Source: Chitinophagia bacterium (lineage in GTDB: Bacteria > Bacteroidota > Bacteroidia > Chitinophagales > Chitinophagaceae). Taken from it: a DNA stretch of 39,319 nucleotides. The stretch spans positions 1 through 39,319 of the forward strand of contig RFZW01000007.1 of assembly GCA_009920495.1 (NCBI GenBank), given 5' to 3'. Each line of letters begins with the position of its first letter. The stretch's first letter is position 1. The position numbers and the translations under genes were made by a program. The notes beneath the pieces are model-generated. The model was not told where the DNA came from and did no database searches. It saw only the letters and a program-made list of their open reading frames with translations. Shown in pieces: positions 20,586 through 30,433 of the stretch.

Positions 20586-22910
20586 TTAATTGCGATTTTT
20601 TTTCAAAGTACTTTCCTTGTGATTTTTTTGAAGCCCCCACCATTGTGTGTCAAAACTTGTACTTTTAACTGGGGTTATGGCAGCGCTTGGAAAGTTTTTA
20701 TGGCTAATTGTAATTACTTCTCCCACTTTAGTATTAAGCGTGATATAGGATTTATTTTGCTCCTCTTTTAATTGATAAATGGATTTACCCATATTGGAAG
20801 CGATATTTAAAGCAATTGCAGGAATAGTTGTAACAATAGTAGTAATTCCACCTTTTTCACTTTTAACAATCACAACTGCAGTTTTACTTGACTTGCGCGC
20901 AGCGCTTACTAAAAAAGCCCCTTCTGCACGCAAATTTTCAAAACTTGCTTCCTCCCAAGCATCTGGTATTGCAGGAAAAACTTGAATGATTGGCTCCTGA
21001 CTTTGTAATAACATTTCTAATAAGCTATTGGTCATGCCATGGGGCGTTTCAAAACAAGGTCCCGCTTCTGCATATAAGCCATTCACTTCAGCATGTTTTA
21101 ATAAAAAGGTATCTAAAAAATTATATGCTAAGTTGCCTTTATTTAATAAGGAAGCCATTGATGAAGCAGCTACATAGGAATACCCCCTGAACTTTTTATT
21201 CATTGAAATCCAATAATTAGTGGATTTGTTTGCAATTGCTAAGGAAGCTGAATCAGTTAACGAAACTTCACGATAAGGGTAAATCATCATTAAATGTGAA
21301 AAATGGCGATGTCCAGTTAATAATTCTTTGTCCTTCCCAATTAAGTACCCCTTTTCATTGGTATAATAAGGTGGCAAATGGATTAAAATTTCTTCCCATT
21401 TTTTTCTGTCCGCATCATTGGATTTAAGTAACCGGTCTGTATTAATTAAAGTTTTTAATCCCCATTTTAAAGCACTTAAACTATAATGTGCATCTACCGC
21501 ATCGCTGTATTCTGGCGAAAATGAATTTACCAAATGATAAATACCTTGATCATCCTTGTTTAGTAAATGAATTAAAAAATTGACCGATCTTTTAAGTAAT
21601 GGGAATATGCGCGTTTGTAATTCATTGGTATCTTTCGAATATAAAAAATACTTATGGTAATAAAATAAAGCCCAAGTTAAATTACCAGGTTCAAATTTTC
21701 CATTTTCAATTTCTTCGTTTAATACAGGTGAATGTAAATCGTAGGATGAAATTCGATTAACAGCAGCTGCATCATACTGCCATTTCGCTGGGGCATTTTT
21801 AATTAATGTATTTTGATTGTTATAAAACGCATCAAACAAGGACCTGCCTAATTCCAAATGATTCGAAGCAAATACGGACGAATAAGCCAATTGTGTATTT
21901 AAGTTCCACCAAATAGCAGGCCAAGGTGTTTTACTTTTATACCATGGACCCATCAAATCAACCATGGGCTTACCTGCTCTGGTAGCGGATGCCATATTAT
22001 ATTGCTCCATCCAATAATATCCTTGCATTCTAGCATCGGGAATGGAAATAAAACTTTGTTTTGTAAAATTATGCCACCAATTGCGATGATTTTGTAAAAC
22101 AGCAGATTCCCCTTTTTTAATATAGTTATTTATAAATTGAATAGCTTCTGCAGTGGCACTTTTATTTATCGCAACTTCATTTCCCACGGCAATTAATAAT
22201 ACACTGGTATCTATTATTTGCTTTACCTTATACACTGTACTATAGCCATTGCTATATAAAAGTGGTTGATGACAAATATGATATCCTGCAGAATCTTTTT
22301 CTATAAAGGATGGATTATACTGATAATCTGTAATGCCATTTTTTTTACTTTGGGAAGTAATTCTTGGCGAAATACTTTCTTCTCCCACCCATTGCCATTG
22401 TATATTTTTTTCATCTGCTGTCCCATACACTTTTACTACAATAACATCTTGTCCTGTTGGAACGTATGCGAAAAAATGAATGGTTCCTTTGGTTGTTTTT
22501 ATAGTTCCAGTACTTTCCGCATTGTAAATATCCAATTGCATATCAGCAGATAAAATTGCTCCATTTGTATTTAATAACATTTTTCCAATGGGTAAGCGCG
22601 GTCTTGATAATAATTGTTCAAAGGCAACCGTATCCGAATTATGTGGTCGTTGATCAGTAACATCTGATCTCCCGATATCAAATCGAATCGCTTGATTATT
22701 TTCCTTATAAATATTTGTACCTAGCTGCCCGTTGCCTAAAAGTATACCCGTATAATAATTATCACTAATCGAATCCCATTTAAGCATTTGCGCTTGCATA
22801 AACGATTCCCATTGAATATTATTATTGAATGATTGTGAATATCCTTGTATACTAATGCATATAAAAAATATACATACTCCTATTTTAAAAAAATTATTAT
22901 AACTGTGCAT
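20586..22910 (-). CDS. GH95-like secreted glycoside hydrolase
   Basis: Signal peptide; N-terminal GILLGNGQLGTNIYKENNQAIRFDIGRSDVTDQRP; barrel region WPAIWWNLNTQLAYSSV, EPGNLTWALFYYHKYF, HRHFSHLMMIYP. Confidence 0.65.
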   Translation of the reverse strand: MHSYNNFFKIGVCIFFICISIQGYSQSFNNNIQWESFMQAQMLKWDSISDNYYTGILLGNGQLGTNIYKENNQAIRFDIGRSDVTDQRPHNSDTVAFEQLLSRPRLPIGKMLLNTNGAILSADMQLDIYNAESTGTIKTTKGTIHFFAYVPTGQDVIVVKVYGTADEKNIQWQWVGEESISPRITSQSKKNGITDYQYNPSFIEKDSAGYHICHQPLLYSNGYSTVYKVKQIIDTSVLLIAVGNEVAINKSATAEAIQFINNYIKKGESAVLQNHRNWWHNFTKQSFISIPDARMQGYYWMEQYNMASATRAGKPMVDLMGPWYKSKTPWPAIWWNLNTQLAYSSVFASNHLELGRSLFDAFYNNQNTLIKNAPAKWQYDAAAVNRISSYDLHSPVLNEEIENGKFEPGNLTWALFYYHKYFLYSKDTNELQTRIFPLLKRSVNFLIHLLNKDDQGIYHLVNSFSPEYSDAVDAHYSLSALKWGLKTLINTDRLLKSNDADRKKWEEILIHLPPYYTNEKGYLIGKDKELLTGHRHFSHLMMIYPYREVSLTDSASLAIANKSTNYWISMNKKFRGYSYVAASSMASLLNKGNLAYNFLDTFLLKHAEVNGLYAEAGPCFETPHGMTNSLLEMLLQSQEPIIQVFPAIPDAWEEASFENLRAEGAFLVSAARKSSKTAVVIVKSEKGGITTIVTTIPAIALNIASNMGKSIYQLKEEQNKSYITLNTKVGEVITISHKNFPSAAITPVKSTSFDTQWWGLQKNHKESTLKKNRN

Positions 22911-22993
22911 ACTTAAATATTATATACAAATATGCTATAAAAATATTAACAAATTGATTAATCTGGATCATACTTTATCTATTAAATAAATAT

Positions 22994-23001
22994 TACATTT
23001 G
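22994..23001 (+). promoter_or_regulatory. Bacteroidetes-type -7 element TACATTTG upstream of GH16
   Basis: Matches TAnnTTTG, ~20 nt before the ATG at 23022. Confidence 0.45.
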
Positions 23002-23021
23002 AATTAGCTAATTTAATTTTT

Positions 23022-23912
23022 ATGAAAAATAAAATCGCCCTGATTTCTTTTGTTGTCGCAATACTTTTCATTTCAAGTACAGTTGTTTACAAAAAGCATT
23101 ACAAACTTGTTGATGGTTACATGCTAGTTCAAAATGAAAGTAGGCGTAATGAAACTACCCAATGGGAATTAGTGTGGGAAGATGATTTCAATAAAGGTGC
23201 ACTTGACACTAATAGATGGTCACGTATTGATCTTTTCACTTCACCTAAATGGCAAACACCTATTGATAAATGGAGATCAGCAACAGGGTGGAATAGATAT
23301 ATTACAAGTACCAATAATGAAGTAGTTACATTTGACAAAGACAATATTTACTTAAGGGGTATTGTGAATAATGATACGATTAATGGCGATCCTCGCCCAA
23401 TGCTTACCGGCGGTATATATAGTTGGAAGAAATTTGCCTTTCAATATGGTCGTATTGAAATTAAAGCAAAATTGGATGCTGCTTATGGTTCATGGCCTGC
23501 CATTTGGATGATGTCTGAGAAAGATATTTATCCCAATCAACATAATGGCGAGATGGATATTATGGAAAAATTAAATCACGATGCATTTGCTTACCAAACT
23601 ACCCATAATCATTATACCATTACATTAAAACAAGAAACCCCTAAAAAATTTAATACAGGTAAAATAGATACGAGTGGTTACAATATATATAGTGTAAGTT
23701 GGTATCCTGATAAATTGGTGTATGCCATCAACGGTATTGAAACTATTACCTATCCCAAAGTGCCAGGTGCAGGCACGTACCAATGGCCATTTGATCAACC
23801 ATTTTACTTGATGATTGACCAGCAGTTAGAAGGTAGCTGGCCCGGGAAAGTCACCAACCCCAAAGAACTACCTATCAATATGGTAGTGGACTGGGTTAGG
23901 TTATATCAATAA
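23022..23912 (+). CDS. GH16 family glycosidase (beta-glucanase-like), single catalytic domain
   Basis: N-terminal hydrophobic anchor; catalytic motif EMDIME; WPAIWMMSEKD; MVVDWVRLYQ C-terminus. Confidence 0.92.
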   Translation: MKNKIALISFVVAILFISSTVVYKKHYKLVDGYMLVQNESRRNETTQWELVWEDDFNKGALDTNRWSRIDLFTSPKWQTPIDKWRSATGWNRYITSTNNEVVTFDKDNIYLRGIVNNDTINGDPRPMLTGGIYSWKKFAFQYGRIEIKAKLDAAYGSWPAIWMMSEKDIYPNQHNGEMDIMEKLNHDAFAYQTTHNHYTITLKQETPKKFNTGKIDTSGYNIYSVSWYPDKLVYAINGIETITYPKVPGAGTYQWPFDQPFYLMIDQQLEGSWPGKVTNPKELPINMVVDWVRLYQ

Positions 23913-23920
23913 ATTACTGC

Positions 23921-26267
23921 CTACAGCTTAATTTCACTAAGTGTAACCCCCAATAGTTTTAGTGTTAAAGCATTTAAATCTGTATCATTTCCTTTTAAGT
24001 GTATCGTTTTTTGAATATGCATTTGTGTGTCACCTGGCAACAAAGCCATTGCTGGAGATGACCCTTCTAATTCATAAAACTTACCCATTTGTTTGCCATC
24101 CACCGGGCCATCTGTATAGGCATTTAACGCATCGCCTTTAAAGGGTTCGGATTGCATTTGCCATAATGAATTTACATAATCGGTTTTGCCTTGAGGCAAA
24201 GTAAACTGTATAATAGTTAACACTTTATTTTCTGCATCATAACTAGCCGCCATTGACGTTGCGCGTAATGGCGAAATGCCTATTTTACTTCTTTGCTTTG
24301 CATCTGCTTTAAATAACAAGTGTCCATTTTTTACTTGTAATCTGGTGGTATCTAATTTTCCGAAATAATCATCAGTTACAATTTTTCCTAACTTAGTTTC
24401 ATCTCCATGTTGGTAAGGAACAAAAACAGTGGTATGATCATTCGCTTGCAACATACTCAATACCCATATGGATAATTGACCTGTATTTTTGGTCCAAGGG
24501 AATTGGCCTATATTTTTTACTTTGTTTTCTGTTTCAAATCCAACCGCCTTTATCGAAGCGCCCGTTTTCACACCAAGGGCATTGGTAATATTTTCACTGC
24601 TTAATAATTTTATTTTTCTATTTACTTCCAAGTCAAATGGGGTGCCCGAATAATTTAACAAATGAATTTTCTTATTAAAAACAGCCTCCGTGTTTGTTGT
24701 CGCTATTAAATCAAAGCCTTCGGTATCAAGGCTTGGCGGTACATACCAATTTTCAAACTTGAATTCAGTATTGGGTTTAAAATAAATAGAGAATTGCCCA
24801 CCTTCTGGTCCTAACCAAAATCTTTCTTCGCCCCCAAAGGCATTAAAATGAGGCGTTAGTTTATTTGCTGCAATTAAATCATGGTTAATCCATCCAAAAC
24901 TAAATCCCTTTTCACCTTCGGCCGTACTAGTCATTACGCGGCCTTGGTATTTTGGTAATACAATTAAAGAAGCATCTCCGTTTTTTAACAACACTAAATC
25001 CTTGTGGTATTTTTTTAAAAAAGCGAGGTCGTAGCCAAATGAACCTTTTTTATTTTCATCCGCGACGCTTACTTGGGTATTTAAATTATTAAAGGGCTTG
25101 TCTAGATAAAAATAGGCGGTTGAAGCCAACTCATCAGTTCGATAAAAATTCATTCCAAAATTTTTGTTATCAAAAAATGGATTGTTGATGCCTCCTTCAA
25201 AACTGGTATCTAATAACCCATAAGTAATAGGTGGGTTGCCCTTTAAATTAAATATATCACTGCCAAGGCGACCGCCTTCTTGTTTAATGAAAAAAACAGG
25301 TTTAATATTTGCGCCATTTTTTATTAGTGATCTAATTTTTTCAACAGAACTGTTCCCAATTTGCTGAATGGTCACTTTGCATTGACTTTGAAAATAAATT
25401 GGATCAGGTACATGATATCTATAAAAACAATACTCCCCTTTTTTATCATCTGAAATTTTGGCCCCATCCTGAACCAATATAATCTTCCGTTCCTGTGCCT
25501 GAAAGTGAGGGTAATTTGCTATCCCCATCTAAATACACTTTCACTTCCCCTTCACCAAACCAGGTATCTCGTAACATGCTATCACTTACAACTGAAATAT
25601 TAGTCCCAATGAATCGTCCTTTACCATTGATCGTAGGCAAAATTTCAAAATCCTTGCCCAGCGTTGTTTTTGCTACATGATGCCAATAGGCATGAAAATA
25701 CATAGCATCATCAGGTACTTTTTCTGAAGTATAATTTATGTCATACCATATGAGTGCATGTGAACTTGATTCATTGATTAAAACAATTTTTGCTGATTTC
25801 CGAAATGGCATTGGTATTGTAAAATTAAAAGAGCGTCCTTCTGGATTGGAAAACATTGCATTTTTGTATGCTTTTGATTTTCCCAGTCCTAAACCAAAAA
25901 AATCACCAATGGGTGCTGAAACTGCGGGTTTTTTACTTCCATCCCAATACATTTCAATGCGCACATGCTGCATTTGTTCGCTCGATCTTGGAATTGTTCC
26001 GCTTAGCCACATGCGTCTCACGATTCCAGCGCCAGTAGCATCTAATAAATTAATTTTTTCGCCTGCTTCTAAAGTAATAAATGCACGCCCCTTAGCACCC
26101 TTGTTTGTTACGCCCGCACTGCCTTTGGCTCCTGTTGGATTTTCAGGACTTACCCAAATCGATTTGATTTGATTTGAGGGTGCTTTGTATAATTCCTGGG
26201 CGAAAGTTTTTGAAACGAATGTGTTTATCACAAAAAATAAGACCAATAAATGCAGGTTGTTTTTCAT
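23921..26267 (-). pseudogene. DUF2961 (GH172-like) protein, frameshifted, joined to a DUF6786-like C-terminal region
   Basis: ORF 25446..26267 has the DUF2961 N-terminal part (SPENPTGAKGSAGVTNKGAKGRAFITL, LSGTGTEDYIGSGWGQ). ORF 23921..25528 resumes with DDKKGEYCFYRYHVPDPIYFQSQCKVTIQQIG, then LPKYQGRVMTSTAEGEKGFSFGWINHDLI and FGGEERFWLGPEGGQFSIYFKP (DUF6786-like). Confidence 0.75.
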
Positions 26268-26276
26268 AGCTTAAAT

Positions 26277-26768
26277 TTAACAACAATTAGGTGAACCATC
26301 ACATGATTTTATAACGGCTTCAGTAAGGCCTCTTTGAATTTCGATTTCAGTGGCCTGTCGAATAGATACTATTTTTATATTATAATGTAAGGTCGCTCCG
26401 GCAAATGAATGATTCGCATCCACCAATATTGTGTCCTTGTTTTTTTGCAATAATTTTGCTTCAGTGCCATCAGGTATTTGAATAAAACTGCCAATTTCAA
26501 AATCGTTAATTGTTTCAAATAAAGAATTGGGGTATGTTTTAATTAATTTTTCATTTATTGCGCCGTAAGCATGTTGTGGAGGTAAAGTAATTTGTACTTC
26601 ATCCTTTACTTGGTGACCTTCCAGTGCATTTGCGACCATTGGAAAAATAGCAATAGCCCCATGTACATATTCCTCTGGTTCAAAATCGAGATTTGAAAAC
26701 ACCTCGCCTTCCTCATCCACCGAAATAGTATAATGTATGCCTACAACTTTATTTTTTTCAACTTGCAT
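26277..26768 (-). CDS. SlyD-like FKBP-type peptidyl-prolyl cis-trans isomerase
   Basis: MQVEKNKVVGIHYTISVDEEGEV, insert-like middle, FAGATLHYNIKIVSIRQATEIEIQRG; Cys-rich tail SCDGSPNCC. Confidence 0.8.
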   Translation of the reverse strand: MQVEKNKVVGIHYTISVDEEGEVFSNLDFEPEEYVHGAIAIFPMVANALEGHQVKDEVQITLPPQHAYGAINEKLIKTYPNSLFETINDFEIGSFIQIPDGTEAKLLQKNKDTILVDANHSFAGATLHYNIKIVSIRQATEIEIQRGLTEAVIKSCDGSPNCC

Positions 26769-26769
26769 T

Positions 26770-29329
26770 TTAGCTGAGGTTAACTTTTAGTTCCTGGCCT
26801 TTCTTTAATTCAACTTTATTTTCAAAATGAAAAGCAAAGCTTTGGCCTTCCTTCATCATTTTTGCCTTTACCAACTTGGTTCCGATATAAATCTTAGCTG
26901 TAGTAACAGGCGCTTTGGCGTCAAGGGTAATTTTATTTAAAAACAAACTGCCATATTTAACTTTTAGTATGGCAGAAAAGTTTTTTTCACTTTGTAGTTG
27001 TTCATAGGAGCCCCAAGAAGTTGCTGATGTAAAAGGAACTTTACATTTATCTGTATTTAATTTTGGGGCAAATTTTATATACCCATTCGGCCCATCATAA
27101 TCAAAGCCACATGCAGAAATAAAAGTACCATAACTCGCCATTGCGCGTGCATAGTGATCACTGCATTCTATTTCATTGAATGGATTTCGTTTTCCTGCAT
27201 AGTATCGATCATGTATCATCCTTGTTAAAATAAGTGCTTCATCGGTCATACCTTCTGCCATCATATGTGAAGCCACCTGATGTTCAAAGCCACTCATACA
27301 TTCATGGAACTCTTCGCTCCTTAATATAAGGTCCAACATCAGGGGTGAAATTATATTTCCATAATGCCTTAAGCGCTGAAATTGTTTTTTCTTTGTCAAT
27401 GATTCTGCCTAAACCAACCTGGTGTGCCCAACTTTGTCCATACACCTGATCAATATGACAGGTATTATAAGATCCTAATTTTTCTCTTCCTTTAATTTCA
27501 TCTGGTTTATGAATAAAATATTCGCCATTGAAAAGTTGCGCCTCCATGTTTTTAGTTCCATTGCTTACATAAGTGGAACAAATTTTAGCAAATCCGGTAT
27601 CTCCCATTTCTATGGCCATTTGTTCACTCGCTTTTACCGCCGCAATACACATGCCTACCAACCAAGCTATTTCACCATCCCAAACGGCATCTAATGTATT
27701 TTCAATCGGGGTATCTTCCATGCCATCCCCATTTTTATCCTGATTTAAAACCCAGGTGGTTGCTAACTTTATTTTATCCCAATTTTTTTGTAAAAATGTT
27801 TTATCTGGTGACATTTTATGCTCCCTATATATTCTTAATATCGTACCTGCCTGTCCATCTATCGCAGGTGTTTTCACCACTTCACCACGATACAACATCA
27901 TCCCATCTGATTTCAATGACAAACCTAAATCAACGCGTTCCCTTGTATCTCTTTCAATCGCAGGAAAAATGCGACCCATGGCTTGTGCATATTGCCACAC
28001 ATGTGTGCAGGTTCCCTCACAACAACCTACGCCTTCCCAAGCATAAAATCTGCCTGATTCAAAACGGTGGGCTGTGGTTGTGGCCAGTGTTGAGATATTT
28101 AAAAAGGTACGTTCTAAAAACCACCATGGTAATGTTGAATCATACCATGTTTGTCGCCACAATGCTGTTTGTGTTGAAAGTGCTGTAAAATTTGCAGCTA
28201 CGTATTTTACAACTTCAACTGCAGTTTTAAATTGTTGGTTATAAAAACGTCCTTTGCCCTGAATGACTGGATTTAAAGTTAAATTAGCAAAATGCCATGC
28301 AAGTATATAGTTTGCATTAATAGTTTGACCGCTTTTAATAACATGATTTGTGCAAACTGAATTCATTAATGGTCCTGCTGACACTAATTTTTCAGTAGGT
28401 AATAAAATTTCTTCTGAAAACGAGGAGGAAGAAAGTGGTAAAGAAAAGGAGGTATTGACGATACACTTGCTGTTAATCGCTCCAATAGCCATCGTACCAT
28501 AATCTGCTTTCTTATCCTGATTTTCAATACCATTCAATTTAATACTACTATTTAAAATTGCGGAACCATTATTTTTCTCAGCTGTATTTAATCTTATATC
28601 TGTTTCTTTTTTTGATTTTGGCGATACTTTATTTTCTAACCAACCCAATAGGGAAACATTGATGTCATTCTTTGTTTTATTTTTTATTGAAAATGAATAA
28701 ACCGTACAAGGGAGGCCTGAGTTTCTCTCATCCAACGGAATAAAAGGAGAAAAAATATCTGCTGTAATATCCAAGCCTAAACGATGATCAATATAATGCA
28801 GCTTTGCCATCGGGTAAGTGGCTTCAAATAAAATTTCATCCCAATCTGCTGCTTCTAATTTTTTTATAATTATATTTTTCCCGGATAAAATTTTAAATGC
28901 AAAGCCTTGTTCAAGCGGTCTAATATTTTTTGCTGGTTGTACATATGCAGATCCATCTTGCGGACGTACTTTTTTTCCCACATGTAAATCTGATTCCCAT
29001 TCAATGGTCTTAGGATCAATCCCATTTTGGTTTTCATTAAAAATATCCCATAACCAAAGCCTTCCATCACCGCCTAAGTAAACAGTACCAGTGAAAATAC
29101 CACCGATAGGCATGCCAATATACTGTAACTCATTTTTTGTTTTTTTATAAGTAGTCACAAATCCCCGATGATATAAGGACTTGATCCATTCCGGATTTAG
29201 TTTTTTATCAAGAGGTATATTATGCAATAAAGGCGATTGCACAAATGGACCTGCGATGGCTTTCAGCGGTGTATGATAAATACCTGCAGCTAAGAGTCCT
29301 GAATTTTGAATAAATTTTCTTCTTTCCAT
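26770..29329 (-). pseudogene. GH116 (GBA2-like) glycosidase with Tat-like signal, frameshifted by an apparent internal deletion
   Basis: MERRKFIQNSGLLAAGIYHTP Tat-like leader; PIGGIFTGTVYLGGDGRLWLWDIF, EGTCTHVWQYAQAMGRIFPAIERDTR, KYNFTPDVGPY; other frame continues FHECMSGFEHQVASHMMAEGMTDEALILTRMIHDRY..RNPFNEIECSDHYARAMASYG. Confidence 0.85.
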
Positions 29330-29356
29330 AACGATCAATTAGAATATTATTCTTTT

Positions 29357-30376
29357 TTATTGTTTTGCGTGATCCTGCTTATAATGATTCAATAACATAT
29401 CTCCTCCAAAATCATTTTTTAAATCTCTGATAACAGAGTGAATATGATTTGCATTGTTTTGTGTGTTATCATATTCAATAATAAAACTAGGTCCTTGAAC
29501 ACGATAATAGGTAGGACTGCCTACTTGATTGATGGTCGTACCTGCCCATGCAAATAAAATATTATCTAATCCAGCAGCTTGTATATCCTTCAGCATACTT
29601 TCGGCAAATAAATGGGTATACCTATTTACATATACTTTAATTAATTTCAACACCAAGGCTTGTTGCGTTTCGGTTAAATCTGAATACTTAAGTCCAAGTT
29701 TTGAATTAATTTCTGCATTTCTTTTATCAAAAGTTAATATGTCTTTATAAGCTATAGTATCAATAATTGCTTTTTTTAATTGCTGTGGATCTAATGAATT
29801 AAGTACTTGAAATCCTTCTTCGGTTTCTTCTTTTAAAATTTCTTTCCCTTTTTTTGATCCTGTAAGTACGACTGCAGGATTAGATCCCATGAATCCAGGT
29901 GTGCCAGATACAATCATTTTTTTATCAAAAGAAAAATTGTAAGAAATGTGATGCCCCTCGAAGCGCCATCCCCAAATTGTTTTATTAGATGGGATACCGA
30001 AAATAGAAAAATGATAATTTCCTGGATCACGATAGTTGTCTTCTGGTTTTCTGTTTTCAATTTCTTTTAAAACCACTTCCATCGCGACAATATCAGTTGC
30101 TTTTTTGTAAGCCGTCTCGCTTAAACAAGCGCGTAATAATGCAAGGCCCGCCTCGGTTTGCTGCGCATTCATTTCATTGAATGTAATCCCTTTTCTTACG
30201 AATGGGACAAAATGAAAATTATACCTTTCATCATTGTCAAAGGGGAACAAAGTTCCTGTTTTTTGTTCTTCACTCAATAAATCAATAAAATTGTTTGCTT
30301 TTTTTACAACGTCCTGTGCATTGGCTATAAAAATAATTAAACAAATGTTTAAAAACGTCAGAAATACTTTTTTCAT
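29357..30376 (-). CDS. DUF3500 domain-containing secreted protein
   Basis: Signal peptide; IWGWRFEGHHISYNFSFDKKMIVSGTPGFMGSNPAVV typical of DUF3500. Confidence 0.8.
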   Translation of the reverse strand: MKKVFLTFLNICLIIFIANAQDVVKKANNFIDLLSEEQKTGTLFPFDNDERYNFHFVPFVRKGITFNEMNAQQTEAGLALLRACLSETAYKKATDIVAMEVVLKEIENRKPEDNYRDPGNYHFSIFGIPSNKTIWGWRFEGHHISYNFSFDKKMIVSGTPGFMGSNPAVVLTGSKKGKEILKEETEEGFQVLNSLDPQQLKKAIIDTIAYKDILTFDKRNAEINSKLGLKYSDLTETQQALVLKLIKVYVNRYTHLFAESMLKDIQAAGLDNILFAWAGTTINQVGSPTYYRVQGPSFIIEYDNTQNNANHIHSVIRDLKNDFGGDMLLNHYKQDHAKQ

Positions 30377-30433
30377 TTTAATTTATTTAGGGATAACTGT
30401 ATAATAATATTAATCAATTAAAGCCGATATAGC

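Noticed and set aside
25738-26172. 144-aa + strand ORF opposite DUF2961
   Set aside because: Antisense shadow of a DUF2961 coding region.
26770-27399. Listed 209-aa ORF as an independent protein (MTKKKQFQRLRHYGN...)
   Set aside because: Its first ~35 residues are out-of-frame GH116 sequence; from FHECMSGFEHQ onward it is simply the GH116 C-terminus.
27694-28188. 164-aa + strand ORF opposite GH116
   Set aside because: Antisense shadow ORF within a strongly coding GH116 region; no domain signature.
5518-29329. Programmed frameshifting or intron removal as the explanation for the split genes
   Set aside because: The GH3, DUF2961 and GH116 breaks appear to lack conserved residues rather than just shift frame, and no shared slippery sequence or intron-like insert is present; deletion or assembly loss is simpler.
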